Below, in pieces: positions 12,661-26,077 of a DNA stretch of 64,000 nt (the stretch's first letter is position 1; the number at the start of each line of letters is the position of its first letter). Source of the stretch: Notospermus geniculatus. Its lineage: Eukaryota; Nemertea; Pilidiophora; Heteronemertea; Lineidae. The stretch spans positions 52,889 to 116,888 of the forward strand of contig NMRB01001746.1 in assembly GCA_002633025.1 (NCBI GenBank), read 5' to 3'. Position numbers and translations under genes: made by a program. The notes beneath the pieces are model-generated. The model did not search any database, was not told the DNA's origin, and saw only the letters and a program-made list of their open reading frames with translations.

Positions 12661-15600
12661 TTATTTTTCAACAGGCTAAAGTAAAATCCAAAATTACCTG
12701 TCAACTAAAATGCTGTTTTGTTGATCAGTAGCAGAAAGGAATCTTCCTTTATCATAAAGCTGCCATAATATGGCAGTAGCAATAATTAATAATGTTATAA
12801 AACTATCCGTATAATGGAAACCTTGAAAAAGTATTTCCCGACACACATACAAAATGCAGCGTGTGCTTTTCCCCAAAATAGAGTGTGTATTATTATTAAT
12901 GTTAGTCATTTTATCGTTTGCATCCCATTGTAGGCCAAGTTTATGTTTTTCATTTGATTGCGTTCTAAATGTCAAGTAACGCATGAATGTTCATTTTGGT
13001 CTTTCAGAAAAATCAGGGTTGGATGTATGACCACCATACAGCGCTGATGGGTATGATTTAGTGACGCGTATGAATCGCTGAAAACAAAGACCGACTATCC
13101 CCTGATTGAATCGTGGACATTATCCACACAATATAAAGAATGATATTGATACCGGTACAATGATACGCATATTGCTAGTCCGGTTAATTTTCTGTCATGA
13201 GTAGGGTAACCGCGGGAAGTCCATGAATCGCTTTATTGTGACATCGATTGAATTGCTGTTGGTCGTTATTGGCTGTGTGACTGATACAGATCTGTCGGCT
13301 TGCGTTTCTCTACAATCTGCTGTGAGCCAGAAATGGCCACTTCAGAACCTATACCTCAGAGAACGGGTTCAATATGCACTTGACTCCGTACTCCTATTCT
13401 GCTGTGGGCAGGCAGTGCATCTTGATGTGCATATTGCTAGGTTTGGTGGCAGGGGCATGATGATTTCTCTTGTGATGTTTAAACTGTCCTTAGTCTCGCG
13501 CAGCCAGCCGTTTTGTTCCGCAGTTCTCCTTTGCGGATCCCCAGGTTTGAAACGGCAGCTGGGTGATCGAGACTACTGTCCTTTCGGAGGCAGTCCATGG
13601 TTGAAAGTGACGATGGACATCAGTAAATTGAGTGCTACTGAGGGTGCAACGGGCATTACACTATACATGAGTAAGCATCGACGTATACCAACAACTTTAT
13701 ACAGGACTTATACTAGCGATTTCTTAGTGCCAATAGTTAAAATCCTATAGTTTATAGTGCGTCTGTTTAGCCGTGTAGATTTTGTCTAGTTCTGCATCTA
13801 CATGATTTAATGCTTAACATTTTGCTTTCTACACACGAATTCTTGTGAAAATTAGCGGCAAAAATTACTGACATTATACTGTTTTGGGGACAGGCTGTAC
13901 AAAATCCGTCTGATTTCTATTTTCTCGTGGGACAATTATCCAGCACGCCCGATCATAGAATTCAAGAATCTGCAGCTGGCCAGGTGTATCTTTTAATACA
14001 TACAGGGAAATATAATATGTATAGTGCACGGTTTAATAAAAAAAGAAAATTATATGGGCGCCGCGTAATGAAAAATGGTTACTGGGTAAGAACCGCCATG
14101 GGTCCTGATCATTTGGTCGCGCAAGGATGCAAATGATGTATGCACATTTTTTTTTCGCAGCACATGTCCCGTTTGGACGGCGATGCACTGGAAAAAATCT
14201 ACCGTGGCAGAATGGCACGGTCGAAAAGCCCTTCATCGGTAAATACAGCCCCGTGCGCTTTTACATAACGGCATAAAAGGCGAGTTTTTGTGCACGTGCA
14301 AGAAGTTAATTTTGACAATGTGATGTTTTGGCTCATTTGAATGTTTACCCAACCACTGTATCGGGTTACTGTATAGAAGTACACGTGATACAGTATACAT
14401 TGGGTCCCTTTGGCACAGCTATGACCATTTTTCATGATTCTAAGGCGAAAAAGTGTGGCGATGTGCAGACAGAAGAAGCGGGTTGAACGATGACTTTACT
14501 CGAGGAGCCAAAGACTCACTGGAAAAACAGACAGATGACAACAACCGTATCCAAGGCCGATTTTTTCGAGTTTTCCTCGAATACACTCTAAACACAAGAT
14601 TTACGGGATTAGGCCTACCTATTTGCAGCATGAAAAAATGGAACGTCTTTTTTATTCATCGTTTAAATGAGATTAATACAAAACAATGGATCTTCACGCG
14701 ATGCGGTTTAATTTTTTTTATTTACATATCTCCCGATATCTGAACTATTATTGAAAAGCTATAGATTTCGGAAAAATTCACCACTGAAATAAATTTCAAT
14801 ATGTTTAGTTGATCGCTTTCAGCACTTTCCGCATTCAATATACAATTTTATTGAAAAGTAAACAAGTTTTCAATAACTAAAGGAATTGAGATAAAGTATT
14901 GAATTGAATCGATTATCTGATATACAGGAATTTGTATTTTTCTCGTCGTCGCTGGTAATTGTGTCGGTATCCAAAATAAGCATGGATACAAGGATGGTGT
15001 TGGGTACAGCCACGTATAGCTTGTTAAACAACTTACCGACACATACATGTAGGCTACACATGCAACTATAGATTTCTGAACCATGTTGCGGGACATTTGC
15101 GACTGTCCATGGAAATTCTCTGAGCATCTACTTACATCCAGAATAGTCATTCATGACTTATGACAGGCAAAATCGCCAAAACAAACTGGTGATGACGTCA
15201 TACAACGCACGTATCGTGCAGGCCTTGTTTCGCTTTGTTTCTGAGCCAGTCAATTGATTCAAACTTAAATTGGAATATCGATTAGTACAAATCGCTAAAC
15301 ACACAATTCCAAATCTGTGTTGAATTATTGATCATCAAAGCAAAATAGTAGATAATTAGGAAAAGAAAATTATATTAATTTTCTAATAAGTCAAAATGAT
15401 CAAGCTTTAGCGCGCTGGAAATTGAATCGGCTGCGATATGTTCGACATTTTGCCTCGCTCGCCCCCGAACAAATAAACAAACAACAAAGCATTCCACATT
15501 AGAATACGGTTAGCTTTTAAAATCGACAATCGTTTTTGTTACATAGTTTTTAATTTCTTCACATCGTTTAGGAGCTGTACATGTCACAAATAGTTCATAT

Positions 15601-16798
15601 CAAAGTTGGCGAAAAAGAACTAAACCGATTCTAATGAACAATGCGATTGAAATTTACTCGAATTGGAAAAATCGGCTCTAGGGTAGTTAAAATTGGTGAA
15701 TTTTTAAAGCCAGAAACTTATAGCGAATCTGTGGAAAATTTGTTTCGGGATATGGAAATTGAATGGGAAGGTTCACATGCCTGTAACTCCCTCCGTCCCA
15801 TGGTCTATTAATAGTCGGCGAAATTCACCGCTCGAGGCCCTTGAAACCTGTTTTCAGCCAGTTATTTCGCCTCATTGATTATGAAGGATGGATGAGAGAA
15901 AATGAAGGAGATTTTATGAAGTGGCCGCCCTGCGGTTCAACCCTCTCCCTTTTTGCATTAAATCGATTTGCACGTCGTTTTGGTTCCCTATCTTCAGGAC
16001 AAAAGGAACGCGTGGCCTCGAAGTGGCCGTGGCACGTAGAAAAGGCTGCTGAAAGGGTAGAGCGGGGAAAGGTCACGGGGACAATACGGTGGCCAGGTCG
16101 CCATCACCGAGGCCCGCCCAAGGGAAACCTCAAGGTGTGTCAAGAAAGCCGGAAGCGTAGCCTGAGGGAATTTTAAAGTGTGATGGTATTTCATCTCAAG
16201 CAAGGAATGATCAAACATCCAGGATAAAGCATGAATCTGACGGCAGTGATTTTTATGCATAATTACCTCATTAAGATCAGAATTTGTTAACCGATACATT
16301 TCAATATAAAGCTGAGCGCAGCTATTGCCAATTTGTGAAAGTTGTTTTTTAGTCAATTTCAAAAGTAGTCTATACCGGGTATCAGATTTTAGTCAAGTAG
16401 AAGGCCTAAAAAGTCGTGGACTTTCAAAGAAGTCACGATTCGGTTACCAGTTTCTTACTCAAGGTGATGAGAAAGCACGTGTTGATTTTTACCAACGTTT
16501 TTGCATTTTTTCAATCTTAAACTCTCCCACCTGCATGGACAGCGAATGTCCGTACTATAGTCACGGAGTATCTCCCTCAAAGCCCAATTTGCTGACCTCG
16601 TACGTATAATTCTCAAACATCTCACGGTCTCTGATATTCTTGCTTAGATCGATGTACAAGAGTCTCTTGGCCCGCTCATCACATACTCATGTGCACAATT
16701 TAGATGCCTCGTGATCTCCATTAATTTCACGTAATTGATTTTTTTCTTGTCAATTTCTAAAGCAGAGTCAAGAATGCCATGTATTTTTTACTTTTCTC
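12661..16798. other. Intergenic, unique
   Basis: The longest frame is 13223-13750 (175 codons, hydrophobic start, no family recognised). It is within what chance allows for 64 kb. No other supportable feature. Confidence 0.45.
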
Positions 16799-18318
16799 AG
16801 TGCAATATTGCACACGTAGCCTACTAGTATTTCCCATAATTGCTATCATAATGCGTCATCTTCTATTATTCATAATGCTCGCACTGGCGCCTTGCTTCAA
16901 GGAAATATCAAACTGAATATCGTGGATGACACTTTTCCTAATTGCAAGATGCTTTTTGACTCTATCATCAACCTTTTTTGCATTGCACAATGTTCCCTGG
17001 AAGTCATTTGCGCCGTTCCTCATTTTTCTGTACGCCTGCCTTTGAGGAAATTTACGGTATGATATCTGTAGAGAAACCTACGTTGGTTAAACCAAGTTAC
17101 ATGAAAATACTTTATCTTTATAAATCTGATTTTTCCCTTATGCTGTAACCAACGGAGTCCCAGGAGGAACAATCCCAGAATCAATTTTAAAGAGCAAAGA
17201 AAAAATGCAGGGATGTCATTGTGACATGGCCTTTACCATTACAAAACGTTCACACTCATATCCGTTTATCTTGTGACAACTGGGGACACATCACTCTATA
17301 CTACACAAATGGGGACACGCATGCAGTCCACTTTTATACATTGTGGCTGTGTCCCTTATTAGTCGGAATAAAATTGATATGGCCGTCACAAATTGACCAA
17401 CTGTGGCCATTACATATGATCCTAGTCAAGTGGGGACATAACCTGCAAACTACCTATATATTGACTCTGCATATTGTGTGTAGTCATTTTTCAGGTTTCC
17501 AATATTAGTCGTGCTGTGACAGAATTAAAATGTTGATAGTTCGAGATAATCACTTTAGGTTCATCTCGGAGTTTACATTTAATTTACATGACTTTTTTTT
17601 GTATTATTACAACGCAAAAGTGAACTTTTGGCTCCCCAAATACCTGCAAAAATGCAGCATGTATCCGAACCTAACTGCAAAAATCAAAAAGAAAAATATA
17701 TATATTTCATCGGTTGCAGTGTGAGCCCTGTGTTCTCTTGCCTGGAATTGATATTATAATCACATGTTGTTTCAAATTGATTTCATTCAATTTCGAGCGG
17801 GGTTGATATACGTGTATAATGCACTTAGCATTGATCAGTGGGTGTCGAGGTTCATGCCCGTCACTTGATAACGATTTACTGCCACTTTCAAATTGATATT
17901 TCATTGACCTTGTTCGTAATGAAACTGTGCACTACTTGGAAGTGACTTGAAATGGCAAACGCCATAATTTTATTCCAGAAAAGAAGCTAAAAAATGTTAA
18001 GTAGGCCTAGTACTTCCGGTGTGAAAACAGCGACCCTACTTGAAGGTTTTGCCTGTCCGGTTGCAAAAACAAGGACTGCTGGTCATAATTCGGATTGACA
18101 CAATAAGGCTAGGGGACAATACCACGTCAAGAGAGAAACAGAGGAAACAAACATGGAACTATCCACTTGGAGCCCCTTCACAGAACCTTCGGTGAGGATT
18201 AGTACAAAGTCAGGAGGGGAATGCAACGCCTCGACACCACCGACACCGTGGGAATTTTGCGGAGTTCAATTCCGCGACACTTCTCGTTCCCGACGAGAAA
18301 ATCTACCACAAAAATCAG

Positions 18319-18462
18319 GGGCCGGTTGCACAAAAGCATAGGCGTAGTATCATTCTATCTCCTAGTTTGCTTCTAACTTTGTATACAAACGCATACAAAG
18401 TTAGAAGCCAGCTAGGAGATAGAATCATACTAAGCCTAGTATACTTTTGTGCAACCGGGCCC
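18319..18462. mobile_element. Foldback element type 1, copy C
   Basis: Hairpin corresponding to 1525-1671, with a slightly shorter left arm. Confidence 0.8.
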
Positions 18463-18470
18463 AGACCTCC

Positions 18471-18584
18471 GGGCCCGTATGCAAAAAGGTGGAATAAGCT
18501 TATTCCAGGTACATGTATAACTTAACGTTATAACATGAAGTTATGTCTGGAGTAAGCCTATTCCACCTTTATGCATACGGGCCC
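18471..18584. mobile_element. Foldback element type 2, copy C
   Basis: Corresponds to 1680-1785. It contains an added TACATGTA at 18510-18517 in its left arm, so the octamer arose after the element. Confidence 0.8.
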
Positions 18585-19089
18585 AGGTGTTATAAGCTTG
18601 GTATAATACATCAGTCCCTTTTCTGCTGTACGTGCGGCAAGGAGAAAACCTCAAAGCAACCCCCAAAACACCAATTTACAATGGTAAGTTACATGTACCA
18701 TTGAATGATTTCATTAGGGACGAGAGGTATGTTGATTCAATCTTTTCTACAAGTTCCTCGAGCAATCAGGCCATTACACGTAGAAGTGGCAAACAACAAC
18801 ACCTTACGTTGTTCTCATTAACTAAACCCAAAGCTGTTATTTTTACCCAAAATTGTTTTTATGAAAAAACAAAACGTGACACGATCTCACACCTGCAAGA
18901 ATCTTATTTTGACTTTTCTTTCCTCAAACCCAACAATGGACCTTGAAATAAACAACAGGCGGAAAGACCCAGCGATTTTGTTATGGCGACTATTCATAAC
19001 CATTTAAGCAGTCAAACGTACAATTGGAGTGGATATTCATGTCATTGTTTCTTGCGCTAGGGGGAGGTGTTCCATCTTGTAGATCTACC

Positions 19090-19103
19090 CTTGGAGGAAT
19101 TAT
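19090..19103. mobile_element. Nano-palindrome insertion, half element
   Basis: CTTGGAGGAATTAT flanked by direct repeats GATCTACC (19082-19089, 19104-19111). The empty site in copy A is at 4814-4821 (GATCGCCC). Confidence 0.7.
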
Positions 19104-20046
19104 GATCTACCTTATTGTCGAGATTTTACAGTAAAACCTGAAGTTTCTTGCTTGTAATTTGTTCAGCAGACGTGTCTCCTTCAACCTGGGAGCCATCATA
19201 CTTTTCAACCGCAGCTACTGCTCAGCATCGCAATTAGCAGGCGAAAAAAATTGCATAGTTGAAAGTTCCATGGTTTTTTCGCCAACACAGGCATATCTAT
19301 TTGAGCATTGTTCTTTTGTTGCGCATTAAATGCATTGTGGATCCTTTTATATTGGTATTATAGTTCTGTTGTATGACAATGTAAAGCAAGAATGGAATTT
19401 CGTGCTTGGGGGGAAACTGCAAGTAAGACTTCGGTACCATTGATGTCCCACATTTCACACGTAGACGCAGGAAACCACGTAGCCTACCATTGGCCTGCAT
19501 TCGTGCATGCTTTCGATACGACTGGCGTTTCAACAGGACAGGAAAAATTTGCAATAACTGCTTTCAACACATCAATTTTGCAGCTTTCTGTTTTTATTGC
19601 AGTCTGCTTCATTTTACACTGTTAATGGGATTAATACGCCGGTGATCCTAGCGGTTAAATATAGACCGTACACGACGGTGTTTTTACCGACGCTCGAAGC
19701 GTTACAAGCTAAGTAAAGCTTGTATTTCTCTTGGGCTCGATGGGGTTATATTTAGAGTGAGACTTGAACTATTTCATCACCCTACATTATACACTGAAGG
19801 GTTTAGTGAACTCTGCCAAATCTCTTATAAATTTCAGACACATCCACTTCAGTATACCCTCAGAAAAATGTAAAACAGGACACAACCTTATTTAATTCGT
19901 CGAGTTGGGCTCAGTGGTAACAGAATTTGATAAAACTTCCTAGCCACCTTTTGTCAGTCCAGTATGATATTTCGCTGTCGCATGAGTCTTAATCCTTTGT
20001 GACTTTCGCAATAGCCTAACTCACCCCTTAAGTATCGATATCAAAA

Positions 20047-20274
20047 ATGAGTGGTGCCGCCAAAAACAAAGGAAACATCACTCCCGTGACTCAGTTGTAC
20101 GACTATCGCCCGCTCACGTACGGTCACGTCATCCCGTTGAGGAGCTCTACACCTCGGAGTCATCATGGCCCGGGGTATATTGGACACATCAGAACAGCTT
20201 TACAAGTCCGGGACAATTTCAGGAAATTTAGAATCAAGCATACTTATAAAAGTTCAAGTGTGCGACTGAATTAA
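20047..20274 (+). CDS. Candidate small protein or first exon, unrecognised
   Basis: 75 codons with higher GC than the surroundings over the first 50 codons, starting MSGAAKNKGNITPV. Residues around 50-55 read GPGYIGHI, resembling the short PGY-GH motif of ciliary microtubule inner proteins of the FAM166/CIMIP2 type, but the usual following Pro is missing. If it is an exon, a donor may be GTCCGG after codon 58, which is weak. Only locus copy C has this sequence. Could be chance. Confidence 0.25.
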   Translation: MSGAAKNKGNITPVTQLYDYRPLTYGHVIPLRSSTPRSHHGPGYIGHIRTALQVRDNFRKFRIKHTYKSSSVRLN

Positions 20275-21662
20275 TTTTGCATGGTGTCGAGTTTTTGCCG
20301 TCTGATAACAGTATATGGCAGGAAATTACGGGTATTTGTAATGGGATTGACTTGAGGATCGATTTTTAGATGTGCTACATACACTTTTAATGACTACACG
20401 CGAGTTGTACTTGTACTTGATTTACGACTTAAGTTGCTGCTGTTATGGTGCAAGTTCTTTTCACATTCGGACAATTGAAAAATGACGACTCATTTTGTGT
20501 ACGCCGATTGAAAATGACAATACTATACAGTAATCCAATAAAATTTCATTGAAGTATTCAATCTTTGAGGTGTGAATGGTCGACGTGTTTCAAGGACCAG
20601 CTCAATTCACTCACTTTAAAGCAAATTAAATTTGAAAATCAAAAATCACACAGTTGTGTACCGGTTTTGTGTATTGACACTATCACAGTCGGTTGTAGGC
20701 CGACCCGTTTCTTATGAATGACGACCCAAATTTCAAAATCAGACTCAATCGATTTTCAGATTTTGCGGTTTGAACCAATAGTCTGGGGGTAGGCCTTGTT
20801 GGTGTCATCTCCCCCACCCTTCCATTCTAAAAAAAATTCGGTCATTGATTGCAACATGCCGCCTCGAAAGGCAAATTTCGAGACCGGATATTGTGATATG
20901 TTTCCGAGCCGATTTGGTAAAAACAACATAAGTGTCCATGACAAGCATGACTCGAGGACACGTCCATACAACTCCAGGTATTCAGTCTTATCTCGCGTGG
21001 TCAATACCGTTATCTCACCCACCTAGGCTTTACCAATGATAACATAGTAAACCGGGGTGAAAACTTGATAAAATTCCCGCTAAAATATGACAAATTGGCA
21101 TATTGTCGTGTTGTGACAGCAATAAAACCCATTATTCACAGTAAATTGGGTGTGTTCGTGTGGGACTTAGGCTGTGTTTGGGGTAAAAATGTATTGAAAT
21201 GTCGCGATGAGTGAAAAAACATCTCCAATGTTCCAATGAGTGTAGAAACAGCTTCAACATTCTGAAACAAAAGTCGCTATATAACCATGAAAATTGTTGT
21301 TACTGGGGATCAGGTGAGTTTTCACCCCTTTCGCATGGGTCTACCCTGTGTGTGATAGGAAAAGGAGTCCACCTTGGGCGAAGGGCAACAGAAAAATTGT
21401 TCTTTGAGATATGAGGACTGGTTTTCGCCTTTAGGCCAGCCAAAAATTGCTTTATCCGAACAATGCACATTCAGGTCTTTCCGCTGTGCATTTCTGTTTT
21501 CTTTGAGGATGTAGTTCACGGCTCTGGAGGAATTGGTCCATCAGTGGTTTAGACCGATCTCATCCACCATCCTTTTTCTTTCAATCGTTGTTCGAAATGA
21601 GCCTGCAACTATGTCGGAAACTAATTCAAACTCAGTCACGCACAACTAATTTTTGCGCATCC
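20275..21662. other. Sequence unique to locus copy C
   Basis: No gene recognised; short frames on both strands only. Confidence 0.45.
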
Positions 21663-23178
21663 GACTAGTTTTCAGGCGTAACGTATTTCAAAATCGATAT
21701 CGCTTTTGTAATACTTGATTTTCTCAATAGTAATTATTAATTCAGTGTTAATAACAATTAAAGAACACTTGAATACGAAGCCAACACAGTTTCCGCCTCA
21801 TTTAGCAGCAGTGGGGAAGTATGCGTCAAGTGAGAACGGTACCCTTGACTTGGGGCTTCGGTGTTTGAGTGATTCTCAAAAATGCCACGAATTTCCCATG
21901 ATATCATGCGATTATAGGTGTCCGATGATCCAGAACTTGAGCATGTCGAGTTCAATCAAAAATTCATCTTTCGAATTTTTGTTTGAATGCTAGAAAAACC
22001 GTCAAAATAAAAGGAAGGAAAAGGATGCAGAGTTCTTAAAAATGAAAATAATCTTCACTTTAATATTGAAAATTGATTGACACGTCTTTTGATTTTAGAG
22101 GTTACATGTAAATAAATGCAGCAGGCTGCCTGTGTGCTAGTCAGAAGGCTACAAATGTACCCCTAAAGAACAGAGAGAAAATGGAGAATGCGGCAAGCCT
22201 CCTGAAGACGCTTTGAAAGTAAACAAACTTACAAAAAAAGAACCTCAGGTTTGCTCGAAAACGGGAGACCTTTTGGGAAGGTTCGGTTAAGTTGCCCCAT
22301 CTTGTTTCTCGATTGTTGTTCAGGTTTCTGCCTGTCAACACATCACCAACTCTCTCGGTTATTTAGGGGCGACGAGATTTTCATTTTGGACAGTTTCTAA
22401 CTCAAAAGTTTTGCCTATATCAACAACCGTTCAGGTTCAGACACAGGACTTGGGATAATGTCTAGAAAAACAGTATATAAAGACATTTTAGGATAATGTA
22501 CAATTTCAGCAATCTGAGTAGCTATTTATACATATACAACCATTTACAAAATCGTAAAGAATCACATAAGGACAAGTCATCAATAAGTGCCGATTTCAAA
22601 TCATTAATTGGGTTTTGTGGATTTTATAGCGTCATTTTGCGAAGTTAAGTATATACACTAGTGTCACAGAGGAGGCGGTTGACTAGAGCTGCGTCAGCAA
22701 CGAACCCAGATTTCTAGACGGCTATACAAAATAGGCTCACTAATCTAAACAATCTACCAGTAAACAATGTACCAAACTGCATCTTATAATCTAATGTACA
22801 ATTTTTGTAGTAAAATAAATTACTTAAAATAATGAGTTTCTTGCAAAGACCTTGTCAAGAACATTGACAACAACTTTTCAGTTTCAGGGGTGCGTTTGGT
22901 GACCCGGGCGAAAGTGCCAAAAGTGTTTCACCTAAACTAGAACCAATGGAGTATGACGTTGAATACAGGAGATGTACTATTCTTTCGGTTGTAGCTGAGA
23001 TGGAAACAAGGTGAAAAGAAAATTTCACGTACCATGGGATGAGAATGGTGTCTCTCACAATAATGTCACATATCGTGTCGTTAACAGAATAGTACGGTTG
23101 GACAGTTTTTGTGTGGTGAATACACTGGGTTTTTAGTGATTTACTGGTATACATACCAATTACAGTCCTGGTGGCGAG
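21663..23178. repeat. Locus copy C, right part: FoxA 3' flank (pairs with 6697-8204)
   Basis: Ends at the n at 23179, directly before the FoxA N-terminal part. Small open frames here (22141-22341, 22855-23154) are identical in both copies but show no coding character. Confidence 0.92.
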
Positions 23179-23179
23179 N

Positions 23180-24008
23180 GGTTGTCGTCCTGTAACGTGT
23201 TACCGGTCGGCGTGTGATCTTGTGTGGATGTTTCACTGTGACACGGAGAACAAGAACGTGAACCGTCATTACCTTGGTCCCGTTGAGTCTGTCGAAGCGC
23301 GTCCTTCTTCGGACACTTGAAACGTTTCTGCCGTCGGAGGTAACATCCGTTTTCGAACATATTCCCTGAATCTGGGTGTAGCGTCCAGTAACTGCCTTTA
23401 CCGGGTCTATCCGGTGTTCGGGGGACTTTCACAAAACAGTCATTGAAAGACAAGCTGTGTCTGATAGAGTTCTGCCACCTCTGCTGATTCTGTCTGTAGA
23501 AAGGGAACAGATCCATGATAAATTGGTAGATTTCACTCAACGTGCACATCTTACTTGGAGACTGTTGAATAGCCATGGTGATGAGAGAGATGTACGAATA
23601 CGGTGGTTTGGCGTGAGTGTAACTCCTCCGATAGGTCTTCTCCCGTGCCCTGTTGATGGCCTGGGCTCGGTTATAGTCCATGGACATAGGTGACATGCTT
23701 CCAGAGTTCATACCGTTCATACTCCCCATCGAAGATGACATCGGGCTGCCGATACCGTTCATTGTTCCCATTCCGTTCATGGCCGAATTCATTCCTGTCA
23801 TGCTGGACATCCCCATCGAAGACATACCCATGGATCCCATGGAGGCTCCCATGCTGCCCATGGATCCCATTCCGTGGGTCGAGTAACCGGTCATGTTCCC
23901 CATCGCCGACATGGTGGACATCGTTCCCATCGAGCCCATGCTGTTCATGTTTGGCATGGAGTAACTACTCGTACACGAAGTATCGTACGGAGACTTCGTC
24001 GTCAACAT
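23180..24008 (-). CDS. foxa: FoxA (HNF3-type) forkhead transcription factor, N-terminal part (3' end lost at n 23179)
   Basis: DNA-binding transcription factor of the FoxA class, a nuclear pioneer factor for endoderm and axial tissue. The start at 24008 is chosen because it has a good context (ACC before ATG) and begins MLTTKSPYD, like other FoxA proteins; an in-frame ATG at 24119 would add 37 unrelated residues. Residues 18-110 are very rich in Met, Gly and Ser. The forkhead domain spans about 132-226: [15 protein letters not shown], then the recognition helix region [15 protein letters not shown], then the wing with [11 protein letters not shown] and [18 protein letters not shown]. This is diagnostic for FoxA; VKVPRTPD is, from memory, the echinoderm-like variant. 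A Ser/Thr/Gln-rich linker follows and runs into the single n at 23179, so 276 codons are present. Bases beyond the n are 3' UTR, so the apparent SPPGL ending is false. The missing C-terminus lies at 8423-8739. No intron is seen in the coding part. Confidence 0.96.
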
Positions 24009-24059
24009 GGTCGTTGCTTTGCGATCTTGTCTCTTCTGCAGTTTGTGTATTCTAGCAAG

Positions 24060-24300
24060 TGTTGGAAGTAAACTCTGCCAAGCTAGGGTTGACCCTTGGT
24101 AAATACTTACAGTTAACAATCGATGGCCACGCCCACGGCCAATACGGCAGATAAATCAGCCTGCGTATGGATTCCCGCCTTCTGAATGGCTGTCGTCTGA
24201 TCCCAAAGCTCCTCCCACTTGTCAACGCGCGCCCAGTCAGGGGACAATAATTACACGTTGTCGAGCGCTCGATTGGCGACAACAAAAGACGGCAAACAGG
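24060..24300 (-). promoter_or_regulatory. FoxA 5' flank with candidate FoxA/forkhead sites
   Basis: Within 300 bases upstream of the FoxA start are three forkhead-type sites (RYMAAYA-like): GTAAACT at 24068-24074, GTAAATA at 24099-24105 and GCAAACA at 24292-24298. A GGGCGTGG-type (KLF/SP) site and a CCAAT-like ATTGG lie between them. FoxA autoregulation is known in sea urchins and vertebrates; that these sites do this here is inference. No convincing TATA box on the minus strand was found. Confidence 0.35.
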
Positions 24301-26077
24301 TCTATCCTCGAACAATTATTCGAATAACACCTTAGCAATTGTCAATGAAGATAGCGGAGGTTCCTGTCTTGAACCACAGCGGGGCGATCCTCACGGCTTC
24401 ACCCGAGCGGTATAAAATCTCACCATCACAAAATGTGATGTGCGGTTGGTTGCGAATAAATTTCCACCGTCGCATTGGTAACGGCGCTTGGACAGCCGTC
24501 TGGTTGTATAACGTTGCGGGGAAGAAATTTTATCATCCAGGGGTGAGAACGGGTGAATTTTGGGAATAAAAAAGGCTGACAGTTGTAATGTAAGAGCTGA
24601 CAGGTTCCACTTCTGGTCTTATTAGTCTAAGTCTCCAAATAAATGCAATGACACGCACGGTGGACAACTTAAATCGTCTGCCTCACAACCAGCGACCCGC
24701 TGCTCGCTGATTAGTGTGGCGTCTTTTCATCTTTTTGGAAGAAATAAAGCAAATCTGCACATTAAAGAAGAAATCTTTTCAAAAATCATGTTGATGAGGG
24801 CGCAAGAAAGCAAGTGTCCGCCGAAATAAATCATAAATATCCTGTGTTTAACTTAAGCCCTGTCACTCCTCGCAAGCCAGCACCTGCGAGATGTTTGACC
24901 AAATTAAAAATTCAACTTTGGCCCAAAAGTTGTCCATATGGAGCCGCTAGTGCGATCATAGTGACTTTTACTGGTCGTAAATAGTCTTACGGCACGTTCT
25001 TCGTCTTGGTTAAACCAGATGGTAATTAAAGTCCCGTTCAGATGTTTACAGTCACGGTTGAGACAGACCATCAAACATCTAAGTCAACAAGTTTGCATTG
25101 GACGGAATGAAAACGTGAAAATTTGATCATTTGATAGTTACTCCTTGTTTAGCAATTGTCATTCAGGACAACACGTTGGAGGCTATACTATCGGTTGTAT
25201 TCTCTGTGCAACTTTGTCCACATCGCAGTGTTGACATCTCAGCAGAAATACAACAATTTAATGACGAGTTGTGATTAAGAGGCAACTAGACCCGGGCTAT
25301 GTATCTTCGCTCTGATACAACATTTGCTAGCAAATATCCCGCGTGTGACGTGATTTATTTTAGATTTATCGCAATGTTTTTCTTTAACGCTCTCTCATCA
25401 CAGGACACTGTCCTGACGGCCTGAGGACAGGCTAAGACATCTTACAATAACCAGTGATTAACCCGACCGGTGCGTTTTTGAAAATATTCTGAATAAATGA
25501 CGATTTGGGTCAGTTTCGGCGTGCCATTTTAGCCCAGAGTGATGAGATGGATATATGCATTTGACCAGGTTCGCTTTGTCTTCGGACTGCAAAAAACTTA
25601 GTCACTGGATTCAAACTTTCCTACAAAAGCCGCTACCCAGCGTACGGCAATGGCGTTTCTGGCTTTTCTGGTTAGGTGACTTTATTCACATTTTAAATCA
25701 TCCATCAAGCACATACATGTTATTCGAAATGCGACCAGTCGATCTGCATGACCAACAACAGCCTTACCAACAAAATAACAAAGAAAGTGCAACTTTCCTC
25801 ACCTGAATTGTGATTTTTGTTCTGTGGTGTTAGTAATTGTTGTCAACTATTGAAGGCAATAGAAGCAATCTCCTCGCATATTCCTATCAAAACACCTTCT
25901 CATTGAGAGTTTTCAAAACATATTGCCCTAGAAGTCACACCAAACATCAACCTGGTAACACCAAAAAGATAAGAAATAATGTAGGTGACACTTGAAATCT
26001 GTCGTTGAGGAATAAGCCGTGCGCAGAGGATCAAAGACCGTTATCCTATTGTTTCTTAATTACACACTAAGCTAGAA
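24301..26077. other. FoxA upstream region, proximal
   Basis: No gene. Could hold cis-regulatory modules of FoxA, but nothing specific can be shown by reading. Confidence 0.4.

Larger units (their letters stand above)
16799..19580. repeat. Locus copy C, left part (pairs with 1-5395)
   Basis: Has one copy of the 2-kb unit instead of two and lacks the hairpin at 2248-2366. It diverges from copy A by a few percent inside the unit while the edges look identical, as expected for two haplotypes. Confidence 0.9.

Noticed and set aside
13223-13750. 175-codon frame with a hydrophobic start
   Set aside because: No domain recognised; a frame this long is expected about once by chance in 64 kb. Splice or transcript support would be needed.
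15190-15200. CRE-like TGACGTCA (also near 33073, 43076, 45048)
   Set aside because: Single short motifs with no promoter context.
15841-16176. 111-codon frame rich in Arg and Lys
   Set aside because: Overlapped by equally long frames on the other strand; no domain.
24009-24119. Upstream in-frame ATG of FoxA (adds 37 residues) or a 36-base intron GTAAGT...TTGGCAG
   Set aside because: The added residues match no FoxA protein and the intron would be too short; the start at 24008 has better context.
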